DNA of 44,295 bases, taken from NCBI GenBank assembly GCA_031266135.1, contig JAISBP010000010.1:1-44295 (forward strand), read 5' to 3'. The translations under genes and the position numbers were made by a program. The first letter of the stretch is position 1. Every line of letters begins with the position of its first letter. Positions 1-6,860 of this stretch are shown piece by piece. The notes under the pieces were generated by a model. It ran no database searches. It saw only the letters and a program-made list of their open reading frames with translations, and had not been told where the DNA came from. The DNA comes from Holosporales bacterium. Its GTDB lineage: Bacteria > Pseudomonadota > Alphaproteobacteria > RUG11792.

Positions 1-93
1 ATTTCAGAAGAGTATGTACTAGATATGATAAAACAGCTTCTTCTTATATTTCATGGTGGTATATAGCTTCTTTTTTCATATTATTGAGGTGAC

Positions 94-436
94 TCAATTT
101 TCCCTAACAGGGCCTAATATGGTAGTTCGTACGGCCCATGTTGTTCCATCGAATTCTTGAGACCATACGGTTGCTTCGTGATCATGGTCTAGTTCTGGAT
201 ACCACACAACCGCTCCAAGTACCATATGGTAAGGGTCCATACCTGTCACTATCTGGGAGAGTTACCGCTACAGTGGTTCCGATTTGATCAATCGATACAC
301 AGTACGTACAACTACTGCTGTTAAGATTCGCCTGGAATTGTATTCGTAAAGTACAACCACCACAAGCCAATCCCTTGGTAGACATTTGCGTAATACCCAC
401 TACGAATACAAAGATCGTGCCAATTCTAATCTTCAT
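94..436 (-). pseudogene. Frameshifted secreted protein, paralogue of the upstream gene
   Basis: The frame starting at 436 opens with a signal peptide (MKIRIGTIFVFVVGITQ) and runs 84 codons to a stop at 182. From about position 245 a neighbouring frame continues as coding sequence to a stop at 94 (including AVVWYPELDHDHEATVW), and this tail aligns with the second half of the 139-residue paralogue at 467-886. One nucleotide gained or lost near 240-255 would restore a product of about 115 residues. It is either a decaying duplicate or a base-call error. The mature part has a CGGC motif and more Cys further on, as expected of an exported protein. Function unknown. Confidence 0.6.
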
Positions 437-466
437 AATTACAGGCCTATCGCTTTGTTATTAACA

Positions 467-886
467 TTAGTAGTATTTTTTCCGAAGCGTAAAATAAAGT
501 TTAACTTCATTATCTGACATAAGGTGCAGCGTTCCTTCTAAAACTATCCCGAAAGCTACAGCGTGTATATCAGCACGCACCTCCCCATCTTCTCGATGTT
601 CTGTTATTGAGGTCAGTCTATATCTACGAAATTTGTGGGTAATATTGACCGCACGTATAACGCCTCGTTGGTCGATGGTTCCATCCATTGAGAGAGATAT
701 TATAACCGAAGCAGTTGGACACGATGTTAGATCGGATAATGACATGCAGTATTTAGGATGAGCCATCGGATGATTTGATGTACGAAAAAAAACTTTTAAA
801 GTTCCTTCCTGCAGATAGCGCGGTCCAGCCCATCCCTGCGTAATACCCGCTACGAATGCAAAGACTGTGCCAATTTTAATCTTCAT
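467..886 (-). CDS. Small secreted hypothetical protein
   Basis: A 139-residue orphan with a signal peptide: MKIKIGT, a hydrophobic core, and probable cleavage after GWA near residue 20. The rest looks like an all-beta secreted domain ending in a basic, aromatic tail (YFTLRKKYY). It is a tandem paralogue of the frameshifted gene downstream: both share the MKI.IGT leader, a GTL/CTL.(V/I).F strand, a YC pair and a following beta-rich segment. It lies downstream of atpC on the same strand with 72 bases between them. I recognise no family. The signal peptide suggests a periplasmic, surface or secreted location, and a host-interaction role is only a guess. Confidence 0.7.
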   Translation of the reverse strand: MKIKIGTVFAFVAGITQGWAGPRYLQEGTLKVFFRTSNHPMAHPKYCMSLSDLTSCPTASVIISLSMDGTIDQRGVIRAVNITHKFRRYRLTSITEHREDGEVRADIHAVAFGIVLEGTLHLMSDNEVKLYFTLRKKYY

Positions 887-958
887 ATTGCTATTTGTTA
901 TAGTTTTGCGTAATTGTACTACACTATTCTTTCTATTTCTAATGAAAAGTTACATCGA

Positions 959-1192
959 TCACACAACGGCGTAGCATATCATTCCATTCGTATATATAAA
1001 GCCATCCGTTATTTGGGCGTCTCCCTGCGTGCCGTCTTCCTTTACATAGACGATGGAGCTTTGTATGCGTGCCATATACGGCTGGTGCTGACTCAGTATC
1101 TCGACCATCCCGTGATCTGTCTCGAACGTTACCTTCGATACATTGCCATTGAAAATCTTCGCCTCATTTGATATGAGAGTAAATTCGAACAT
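959..1192 (-). CDS. atpC: F1F0 ATP synthase epsilon subunit, short form
   Basis: The 77-residue product matches the N-terminal beta-sandwich of the F1 epsilon subunit, the central-stalk piece that contacts gamma and the c-ring (FEFTLISNEAKIFNG..., then VEILSQHQPYMARI). The C-terminal two-helix regulatory domain of ordinary epsilon subunits (about 130 residues) is missing; alphaproteobacterial versions are often shortened, but this is near the minimum. An excellent Shine-Dalgarno (AGGAGGTG) lies 8 bases before the ATG, next to the fzlA stop. No other atp gene is in the window, so atpC is split from any atpAGD cluster. The likely consequence is ATP synthesis without epsilon-mediated inhibition. 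Confidence 0.85.
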   Translation of the reverse strand: MFEFTLISNEAKIFNGNVSKVTFETDHGMVEILSQHQPYMARIQSSIVYVKEDGTQGDAQITDGFIYTNGMICYAVV

Positions 1193-1206
1193 ATTTCATA
1201 CACCTC

Positions 1207-1881
1207 CTAAAAGTCCGGATTAGAATAATCCTGAGACGGTGGGATCTGCGGTAAGTTATCCTTTAAAATATTTCGGAATCCAGGACGGGATTTGATTTTC
1301 GCGTACCACCCCTTTGCGCATTCGAATTTACTCCATGGGATGACTCCCAGATAATCCAGGACTGAAATAAACGATGCTGCACATATATCGGCCAATGAGA
1401 AGTTACGTCCCGCCAGCCAATTTCGCCGATCTATAAGCCACGATAGGTATTCCAGATGCATAGTCAATTTGTTATTCGCCAATCGAATACTCGCCGGATC
1501 GGAGGTTCGATCTATATTCTTCACGAACCTTTTCAGTATTTTCTCCGTGATTATTGGCCGATAAACATCCATATGGAATATAAACTCAAACCAATCGACG
1601 AGCTTCCGTGTTTCCGCACGATCACTCATCTCGAGCCCCGTTAGATTTACATCCGTATAGGCCTCTTCGAGATATTCGCATATGGCATTACTTCCAAATA
1701 ATGATGTACCACTAATATCGATGAGCACCGGTAATGTACCGAATAGATTATATTCCAGTAATTCTTCTGATGGATCCCAGGGATTCTCGTAAACAGTTTC
1801 AAAATCCAATTTCTTTTCCGAGAGGGTGAACCTAATCATCCTCGAGAAGGCACACAATGGATAATGAAACAACCTCCTCAT
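1207..1881 (-). CDS. fzlA: FzlA-like GST-fold cell-division protein
   Basis: A 224-residue GST-fold protein. The N-terminal thioredoxin-like domain carries the cis-proline segment (FGTLPVLID, about residues 48-56) and the GSNAICEYLEE motif; the C-terminal helical domain carries AGRNFSLADICAA. The N-terminus (MRRLFHYPLCAFSRMIR), the DYLGVIPW segment and above all the tail (PPSQDYSNPDF) resemble FzlA, the alphaproteobacterial FtsZ-binding protein, rather than a detoxifying GST. From family knowledge, FzlA bends FtsZ filaments and signals to FtsWI, so a cytoplasmic division role is expected. The ATG follows the frr stop directly (TAGATG) and atpC follows 14 bases downstream, suggesting one transcript. 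A general GST is the alternative. Confidence 0.75.
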   Translation of the reverse strand: MRRLFHYPLCAFSRMIRFTLSEKKLDFETVYENPWDPSEELLEYNLFGTLPVLIDISGTSLFGSNAICEYLEEAYTDVNLTGLEMSDRAETRKLVDWFEFIFHMDVYRPIITEKILKRFVKNIDRTSDPASIRLANNKLTMHLEYLSWLIDRRNWLAGRNFSLADICAASFISVLDYLGVIPWSKFECAKGWYAKIKSRPGFRNILKDNLPQIPPSQDYSNPDF

Positions 1882-2442
1882 CTAAATTTGAGTGATTTCT
1901 TTTTGGCGGGTGGCCAGTGCATTCTCGATATTCTTCGAGAATTCGTTGGTCAATTCCTGCACAGCATCGGAAAGCTTATGCATTACATCCTCCCCTATTT
2001 CTCCGTCCTTCTCTAATTGTTTGATGAGATCCATGGCGTCTCTCCGTATATTTCGGACAGCTATCTTTGCTTCTTCAGCGTATTTCCCGGCGAGTTTTGA
2101 GAGCTCCTGGCGTCTTTCCTCCGACAAAGGTGGAATTGGCACTCGAATTGTCTGCCCCTCCACGGCGGGGTTCAGATTAGCGCCGCATTCACGTATGGCC
2201 TTTTCGACGGCCTTTACCATGCCCTTATCCCATACGTTGACAGATAGCATCCGTGCATCCGGAGCCGAAACGGAGGCCACCTGATTGAGTGGCATCATGG
2301 ACCCATACGCCTCGACCTTAACGGGCTCCAGCAGGGCGACCGTCGCTCGTCCGGCTCTGATCCCGGCCAACTCCTTACCGAGGGCCTCGATCGAGAGCTC
2401 CATTTTGTGCTGAAAAGGCTTTAATCTTGCATCTGGGTTCAT
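1882..2442 (-). CDS. frr: Ribosome recycling factor
   Basis: RRF dissociates post-termination ribosomes together with EF-G. I use the ATG at 2442, which gives 186 residues starting MNPDARLKPFQHKME, the usual family length. The frame is open to a TTG at 2511, but the extra 23 residues have no counterpart in the family. Recognisable segments are the N-terminal helix with GKELAGIRAGRA, the domain II region after GSMMPLNQVAS, and the C-terminal helices with VRNIRRDAMD. The usual partner pyrH is not adjacent: an inverted-repeat element lies upstream. It is directly joined to fzlA downstream. Confidence 0.95.
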   Translation of the reverse strand: MNPDARLKPFQHKMELSIEALGKELAGIRAGRATVALLEPVKVEAYGSMMPLNQVASVSAPDARMLSVNVWDKGMVKAVEKAIRECGANLNPAVEGQTIRVPIPPLSEERRQELSKLAGKYAEEAKIAVRNIRRDAMDLIKQLEKDGEIGEDVMHKLSDAVQELTNEFSKNIENALATRQKEITQI

Positions 2443-2622
2443 ACTCACGATCTTCTGAGCAAAAGTCAAAAAGCTAGTGATGAGGGTATCAAAAAGCGTC
2501 CTATTTGCCAATAGGTTTTTGTGATGTGCCTCACCACAACCACATGCCCAATTTTGCTTGCCAATGCACGGAGGCTATAAAACTATAATCCAAAATATTT
2601 CTTTCATTTAATTTTACGGCTT

Positions 2623-3128
2623 ATTAACGTTTTATTAAACGAACCATGGTAGTATCCCGGGTGGGTGGGGGTCGGCGGCGGTGTCTAAGAAGATATCATA
2701 AAAACATTAAGAATTCGTTAATTTTTAGAGAATATTTTTTCTGCAAGAAAAAATATCTATTGCTGGATATATTCCTCCTATACAGAAAAATATAACTCGG
2801 ATGAAACATGATCATTCTTTAGTGTCACTTTTAGGATTTAACCATGACTGGCATGGTATTCGATGTCTCAGTGTGCTTTGTGAGTGTAGTGGAAGGAAAG
2901 ATGAAGTCCAGAGACGCAGGGTACTTGAGTGTACACCAAGGAGATAAATATGGAGAGGTAGGGAAGAGGACTAATACTTCTTTTTTACAGAAAAATATTT
3001 TTTGTTTCACGGAAAATATTTCCTGAAAATTAACGAATTCTTAATGTTTTTATGCTATTTTCTTAGACACCACCGTCCACCCCCACCCACCCGGGATACT
3101 ATCATGTTTTGTTTAATAAAACGTTAAT
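2623..3128. mobile_element. Inverted-repeat element, copy A (MITE-like)
   Basis: About 130 bases at each end form an imperfect inverted repeat: ATTAACGTTTTATTAAAC at the left, GTTTAATAAAACGTTAAT at the right, with the GC-rich arm CCCGGGTGGGTGGGGG inside each end and an A+T-rich arm (AAAACATTAAGAATTCGTTA) next to it. The centre has no transposase and carries a degenerate RPE1-like element. The architecture fits a non-autonomous element able to fold into a large cruciform. Copy B at 5320-5835 shares both arms, while copy C at 19392-19952 shares only the outer ends. No convincing target duplication is visible. The element lies between frr and the 3' end of lgt and fills most of that gap. Confidence 0.75.
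2870..2972 (+). repeat. Degenerate RPE1-like element nested in copy A
   Basis: The stretch translates to VEGKMKSRDAGYLSVHQGD...YGEVGKR, aligning with the in-frame element in mfd (MEGDPARRSAVYLNVHED...YGGVGKR). It ends GGGAAGAGGACT, close to the GGGAAGAGGGCT of the mfd copy. About 30 bases of the middle are missing. A 60-codon ORF at 2844-3026 runs over it but is a product of the repeat, not a gene. Confidence 0.65.
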
Positions 3129-3171
3129 ACGTTCACAAAATTCCTTTGAAATGTCAGGCACGCATTATACT

Positions 3172-4002
3172 TCATCGTTTTCGGCATGCATATAAGTGGC
3201 GTGAGTGTAGCACGAAGATCCCGAAAAGAAACAGGGCTATCGATAGGATTTGCCCCACCGTCAATGATATGCATTTGAAATACGTGATTGTCTCAACTTC
3301 CTTATAAAACTCGATGATGAATCTAGCCGATGAATAAACTATGCAAAAGATTGAGGTCAACATACCGGTCCCAATGATAACGATCCCCTTCAATCTGAAT
3401 ACTATTATAAGGAGCCAGAAATTTAGGAGTCCCTCGAAGAAAGATTCGAGCAATTGCGTCGGATATCTCGGTAATTGATCAACCAAGCTGAAGATGACCG
3501 CGAAATTAGCGGTGCATACCTTCCCGTAGAGCTCCTGATTAACAAAGTTCGCGAGGCGACCTATGCCGACTCCGAGAGATCCTGCCAGACACAATACGTC
3601 CAGAATAATCTTCCAATATACATTCCTTTTTTTGCAGAAATAGGATGTATATAGCGTGAGGGCTAGAACTGAGCCGTGAAAGGACAGTCCACCATTTCTG
3701 AGCATTATAATTTCGTGTGGATTATGGAGATAATACTCCAATTCAAAGAAGATGACGTGCCCAAGCCTCGCACCGACCACCGTCCAAACTATCGCGAAGA
3801 ACATGAATTTATCGAAGTCTTCTTTGGATGGTATAACTGTGTTTTTGATAGTCAGATACATTTGCCCATTCCTAATCTTCCGGAGGGTCCACGTCGCGAC
3901 GATCCAGGAGGATAGCAGGGCCGTGGCGTATATAATACCATACCAATATACCGATAAACCGAAGAACGAAAAGGCGATGGGATTCCCAGACCAAATGAAC
4001 AA
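3172..4002 (-). CDS. lgt: Prolipoprotein diacylglyceryl transferase
   Basis: A 276-residue inner-membrane enzyme that moves diacylglycerol from phosphatidylglycerol to the lipobox Cys of prolipoproteins, the first step of lipoprotein maturation. It shows the opening IAFSFFGLSVYWYGIIYA, the RNGGLSFHGS motif with the essential His, and the signature GIGRLANFVNQELYG, with about seven hydrophobic segments. The start is a TTG preceded by TTAGG at good spacing; no ATG is available at the right place. It is divergent from the sirtuin-like gene, and the 3' side meets inverted-repeat element A. It implies that the organism makes lipoproteins. Confidence 0.95.
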   Translation of the reverse strand: MFIWSGNPIAFSFFGLSVYWYGIIYATALLSSWIVATWTLRKIRNGQMYLTIKNTVIPSKEDFDKFMFFAIVWTVVGARLGHVIFFELEYYLHNPHEIIMLRNGGLSFHGSVLALTLYTSYFCKKRNVYWKIILDVLCLAGSLGVGIGRLANFVNQELYGKVCTANFAVIFSLVDQLPRYPTQLLESFFEGLLNFWLLIIVFRLKGIVIIGTGMLTSIFCIVYSSARFIIEFYKEVETITYFKCISLTVGQILSIALFLFGIFVLHSRHLYACRKR

Positions 4003-4045
4003 TGTACCTAATCAGCAAATACTAAAACTACTAAATGCCGGCTAG

Positions 4046-4089
4046 TATAGCCCAAATTCACTTGATACCAAAGAAACATATGGGCTATA
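4046..4089. other. Inverted repeat between divergent genes
   Basis: TATAGCCCA at 4046-4054 and TGGGCTATA at 4081-4089 are perfect inverted repeats separated by 26 bases. They sit in the 119-base gap between the divergent starts of lgt and the sirtuin-like gene. The pair could be an operator serving either gene or a hairpin in the leader of the sirtuin-like gene. No clear promoter boxes are resolved here. Confidence 0.35.
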
Positions 4090-4121
4090 TCTTGTAAGAT
4101 GCAGGCTAGATATAACAAATA

Positions 4122-5003
4122 ATGATAAGGTTTATTTTATTAATATTGTTATTTACGAATGCTTTCTCAATGAGTTGGCAACACGATTCGTTCTTACTTA
4201 AATTCCTTCCGGTCGAAGATGAAGTAGAGGTCATAATAGGTATTGGCCAAGAATTGCATGATTCACTGCCTCCTGATGTCCGATCGCGTTTTAGAAAGAC
4301 AGGATCTGGATACCGTTATCAGCGTCTGAATATTCAGGATGTTTCGAGTGAGAAAGTCGAATACGCTCTGTCCGATGATAAAAAACTTGTTGGATCTGGT
4401 AAGCCATCACCGATATCGCTCACTGGAATTGCTAAAGTCATAAAAACACAGACAGTTATCTTTTACACAGGAGCCGGTATTTCAGCATCCTGCGTTCCTG
4501 TCATGGCAAAATTAGAACAAGATTTGGGCATAACTGATATGGAAGCCAAACGTAACTACAGCGAATTCATTGTGAAATTTCTTAAAGATATCGATAGTTA
4601 TGTTAAAATTATGCAGAGCTTTTTCCATGATTGTATACATGCTGCTCCCAGCGTTGCCCATGAATCGCTGAAGAAAATCGTGGAGAAATATGGGCATATA
4701 CTGTGTACAGAAAATATCGATCAATTACATCAAAAAACTGGATTGGATCCAGTCATTATGCCGGGAAGACAGAACGATGCATTGATTAAATATGTAAAAT
4801 TAGCTAGATATATCATCACCATCGGTTTGAGTATGGATGATGGAGGATTCCTCAAATACTGCAAACGAGTAAATCCTTCAATACAAATTATCTCTATAAA
4901 CTTATGCAGTCCCTGCTATTTGTCAGATAAAGATTTTACATTAATTGGAGACGTGCAAAAAATCATGCCGAAATTACTGTCTTTGTTGGAGGCATCTAAA
5001 TGA
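4122..5003 (+). CDS. Secreted sirtuin-like (Sir2-fold) protein, catalytically atypical
   Basis: The 293-residue product starts with a signal peptide (MIRFILLILLFTNAFS) and then about 85 residues of unknown sequence. Sir2 landmarks follow: TGAGIS at about 116-121, AHESL near 180, CTENIDQLHQKTG at 195-207, IGLS at 233, a SIN motif near 258-260, and GDVQKIMPKL near the end. These are the NAD-binding Rossmann elements of sirtuins. Two core features are absent. The catalytic His of the usual HG is replaced (VIMPG), and the four-Cys zinc module between the NID and GTS segments is reduced to about 15 residues. Export of a sirtuin-like protein suggests action on host NAD or host proteins; deacetylase activity is doubtful. 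Confidence 0.7.
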   Translation: MIRFILLILLFTNAFSMSWQHDSFLLKFLPVEDEVEVIIGIGQELHDSLPPDVRSRFRKTGSGYRYQRLNIQDVSSEKVEYALSDDKKLVGSGKPSPISLTGIAKVIKTQTVIFYTGAGISASCVPVMAKLEQDLGITDMEAKRNYSEFIVKFLKDIDSYVKIMQSFFHDCIHAAPSVAHESLKKIVEKYGHILCTENIDQLHQKTGLDPVIMPGRQNDALIKYVKLARYIITIGLSMDDGGFLKYCKRVNPSIQIISINLCSPCYLSDKDFTLIGDVQKIMPKLLSLLEASK

Positions 5004-5052
5004 ACTACGTTACAAAGTGTAGTCATCTCATTTCGCAACGTAAATATGTACT

Positions 5053-5135
5053 GGATGTTTTATCGCAACCCTTTAGAACCAGAGTGACTGGAAGGAAATA
5101 CAGACGCAGAACCGTAGTGTACGCTAGGGATGTAA
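5053..5135 (+). repeat. Degenerate RPE1-like element after the sirtuin-like gene
   Basis: Bases from GGATGTTTTATCGCAACC through CTGGAAGGAAATACAGACGC to GTAGTGTACGCTAGGGATG match the first half of the RPE1-like consensus; the translation TGRKYRRRTVVYARDV mirrors [17 protein letters not shown]. The second half is lost. A 73-codon ORF (5000-5221) overlaps the sirtuin-like stop by ATGA and spans this repeat. It has no other recognisable content, so I do not call it as a gene. Confidence 0.55.
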
Positions 5136-5319
5136 TACCAAATCTCATAAATAATGAGCCAGATATACTCGTTCTACTTACCAAACGCATTATTTTTTGC
5201 TTTAATAACGCTGGATTTTAGGCATTCATTACACTTAATTTTATATGATTGAAAAGTGGAACGAGTATAATTGACATGACAGACAGATTGAATGGTCTGC
5301 CATTTAAAGGATCCACGTT

Positions 5320-5835
5320 AAATTTATGGAGCCATTAACGTTTTGTTAAACGAAATATGTTAGTATCCCGGGTGGGTGGGGGGCGGCGGTGGTGTCTAAG
5401 AAAATAGCATAAAAACATTAAGAATTCGTTAATTTTCAGGAAATATTTCCCGTGAAACAAAAAAATATTTCCTCTGTAAAATGAAATATTGGCTGCTAAA
5501 TATACTATCAATCTTTTGACCTACCAACTAAGGAAAATATACAGTCAATTGTGTATAACAGGTTTCTTTCGAACCCTCTATAATCAGTCGTTTGCTTCGT
5601 CGATATCTTATTATACAAAATCTCATGGATAATGTGGTTGATATAGATGGCGTCCTCTGGCGATGCCATAATCCTCACCCCGCAATAAATATTTCTTTTC
5701 TGTGCAAAAATATTTTTTGAAATTTAACGAATTATTAATGTTTTTATGCTATTTTCTTAGACACCACCGCCGACCCCCACCCACCCGGGATACTAACATA
5801 TTTCGTTTAATAAAACGTTAATAGAGTATAATTTT
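5320..5835. mobile_element. Inverted-repeat element, copy B (MITE-like)
   Basis: Second copy of the family seen at 2623-3128. The core runs from ATTAACG at 5334 to CGTTAAT at 5822, with long inverted arms containing CCCGGGTGGGTGGGG and GTGTCTAAGAAAATAGCAT. The left end extends outward to AAATTTATGG at 5320, which matches the outer ends of copies C and D. It has no transposase. The centre carries a minus-strand RPE1-like remnant, whereas copy A carries a plus-strand one. The element fills most of the 734-base gap between the sirtuin-like gene and the glycosylase gene. Confidence 0.75.
5560..5636 (-). repeat. RPE1-like remnant nested in copy B
   Basis: AGGTTTCTTTCGAACCC followed by TATAATCAGTCGTTTGCTTCG aligns with the 3' half of the full element at 27086-27230 read on the same strand (AGATCTCTTTCAAAACC and ACAATCAGCTTTTTGGCTCG). 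The similarity fades after about 75 bases. Confidence 0.5.
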
Positions 5836-5955
5836 TATGAAGGTATAAATCTAACAATATTAATGATGTGATTGATGCACTTACAAAGTCAGTTGTGTAT
5901 ATAATGTGAGGAAAGTTACTTTGATGATAAGGGATAGAGTATGTGAGGGTGTTTC

Positions 5956-6438
5956 ATGCGTCTAGTTCACCATTTTGATCCAGTTTTTGATGAAGAATCT
6001 CAAGTTTTAATATTGGGGACATTCCCATCCGTAAGATCAAGAGCGTCAGGCTTCTACTATGGACATCCGCGAAACAGATTCTGGAAAGTTATTGCAGCAA
6101 TTACCAAGACCGATCGAATTCCACAAACGATAGATAGTAAGAAATGTATGCTACTCAAAAACAGGATAGCCCTTTGGGATGTATTGCAAAGCTGCGATAT
6201 CGAAGGCTCAAGCGATAGTAATATAAAAAATCCTATGCCAACAGATTTATCAAAAATATTTAGTAAAGCAAATATTAAATGCATCTACACAAATGGATCG
6301 CAAGCACACCAATTCTTCATCCGATATCATTGCAAATCTTACAGCGGCAACCTTATAAAGGTTCCTTCAACAAGCCCTGCCAATGCAAGATATACCCTCG
6401 AGAAATTAGTGGCTATATGGTCCCAAATCGTTGGGTAA
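5956..6438 (+). CDS. Hypoxanthine/uracil-DNA glycosylase (UDG family 6)
   Basis: A 160-residue cytoplasmic base-excision repair enzyme of the Mug-like fold. Motif 1 is LGTFPSVRSRASGFYYGHP (about residues 20-38), followed by RNRFWKVIAA, an ALWDVLQSCDIEGSSDSNI segment, and the closing motif PSTSPANA typical of DNA-deoxyinosine glycosylases. From family knowledge it removes deaminated adenine (hypoxanthine) from DNA. The length is complete for the family. The ATG at 5956 follows a weak GTGAGGGTG ribosome-binding site. It stands alone between inverted-repeat element B and the SPOR-gene remnant. Confidence 0.88.
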   Translation: MRLVHHFDPVFDEESQVLILGTFPSVRSRASGFYYGHPRNRFWKVIAAITKTDRIPQTIDSKKCMLLKNRIALWDVLQSCDIEGSSDSNIKNPMPTDLSKIFSKANIKCIYTNGSQAHQFFIRYHCKSYSGNLIKVPSTSPANARYTLEKLVAIWSQIVG

Positions 6439-6638
6439 GATTTCGTAATTGCATCCATCGTCTTGTTGATTATGTTGGATTTTACGCATCTATATAGGTT
6501 ACAGTTTTATGCTCTGTTAGTATATCATAAATTATTTAATAATAATCTGAAAGTGCAGAAATACTGTTTATTTCATGAGGATATAATACACCATCAATAA
6601 GATGGCGGGTGTATATACGGAGTGACTCCAAGTACGAC

Positions 6639-6826
6639 AAAATCCTACTCCCTCACGGAGACGATATAGCATTCTCCGTCGAGGTTTTTGGCTATTTCAA
6701 CGGCGCTACCTTGAGAATCGAAGGGGCCGATCAGGATGGCGTGTTTTTGCTCTCCCTGCGCGTTGCTGACCTTCTTGACCACGCAGTTTACCTCAGCTAG
6801 CAGCGTCGTAAACTTCTTCTTCAGCT
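6639..6826 (-). pseudogene. Duplicated 3' end of the SPOR-domain gene
   Basis: These 188 bases match 8559-8746, offset by exactly 1920 bases, with 7 mismatches. They encode (minus strand) the last 60 or so residues of the SPOR protein, ending GECYIVSVRE and a stop. Five of the six changed codons are synonymous; the sixth is Ser to Ala. That pattern indicates divergence while still coding, that is, the tail of an allele from a related genome, rather than decay of a recent tandem copy. The coding part upstream is absent. A hairpin (CCATC/GATGG with ATACA/TGTAT) lies just outside at 6586-6614. The 420-base gap before the kinase-like gene holds nothing else. Confidence 0.85.
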
Positions 6827-6860
6827 TTTATACTAGCAATCTTAAACAATAAGAAATATA

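Noticed and set aside
914-1171. 85-codon plus-strand ORF opposite atpC
   Set aside because: Antisense shadow of atpC; no family resemblance and no ribosome-binding site.
2443-2511. Longer frr start (TTG at 2511)
   Set aside because: Adds 23 residues absent from the family; the ATG at 2442 gives the standard length.
2844-3026. 60-codon ORF inside inverted-repeat element A
   Set aside because: Made up of the degenerate palindromic element and the inverted arm; not an independent gene.
5000-5221. 73-codon ORF overlapping the sirtuin-like stop (ATGA)
   Set aside because: The overlap looks like coupling, but the only recognisable content is a degenerate palindromic element; no start signal of its own.
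6609-6800. 63-codon plus-strand ORF
   Set aside because: Antisense to the duplicated SPOR 3' end.
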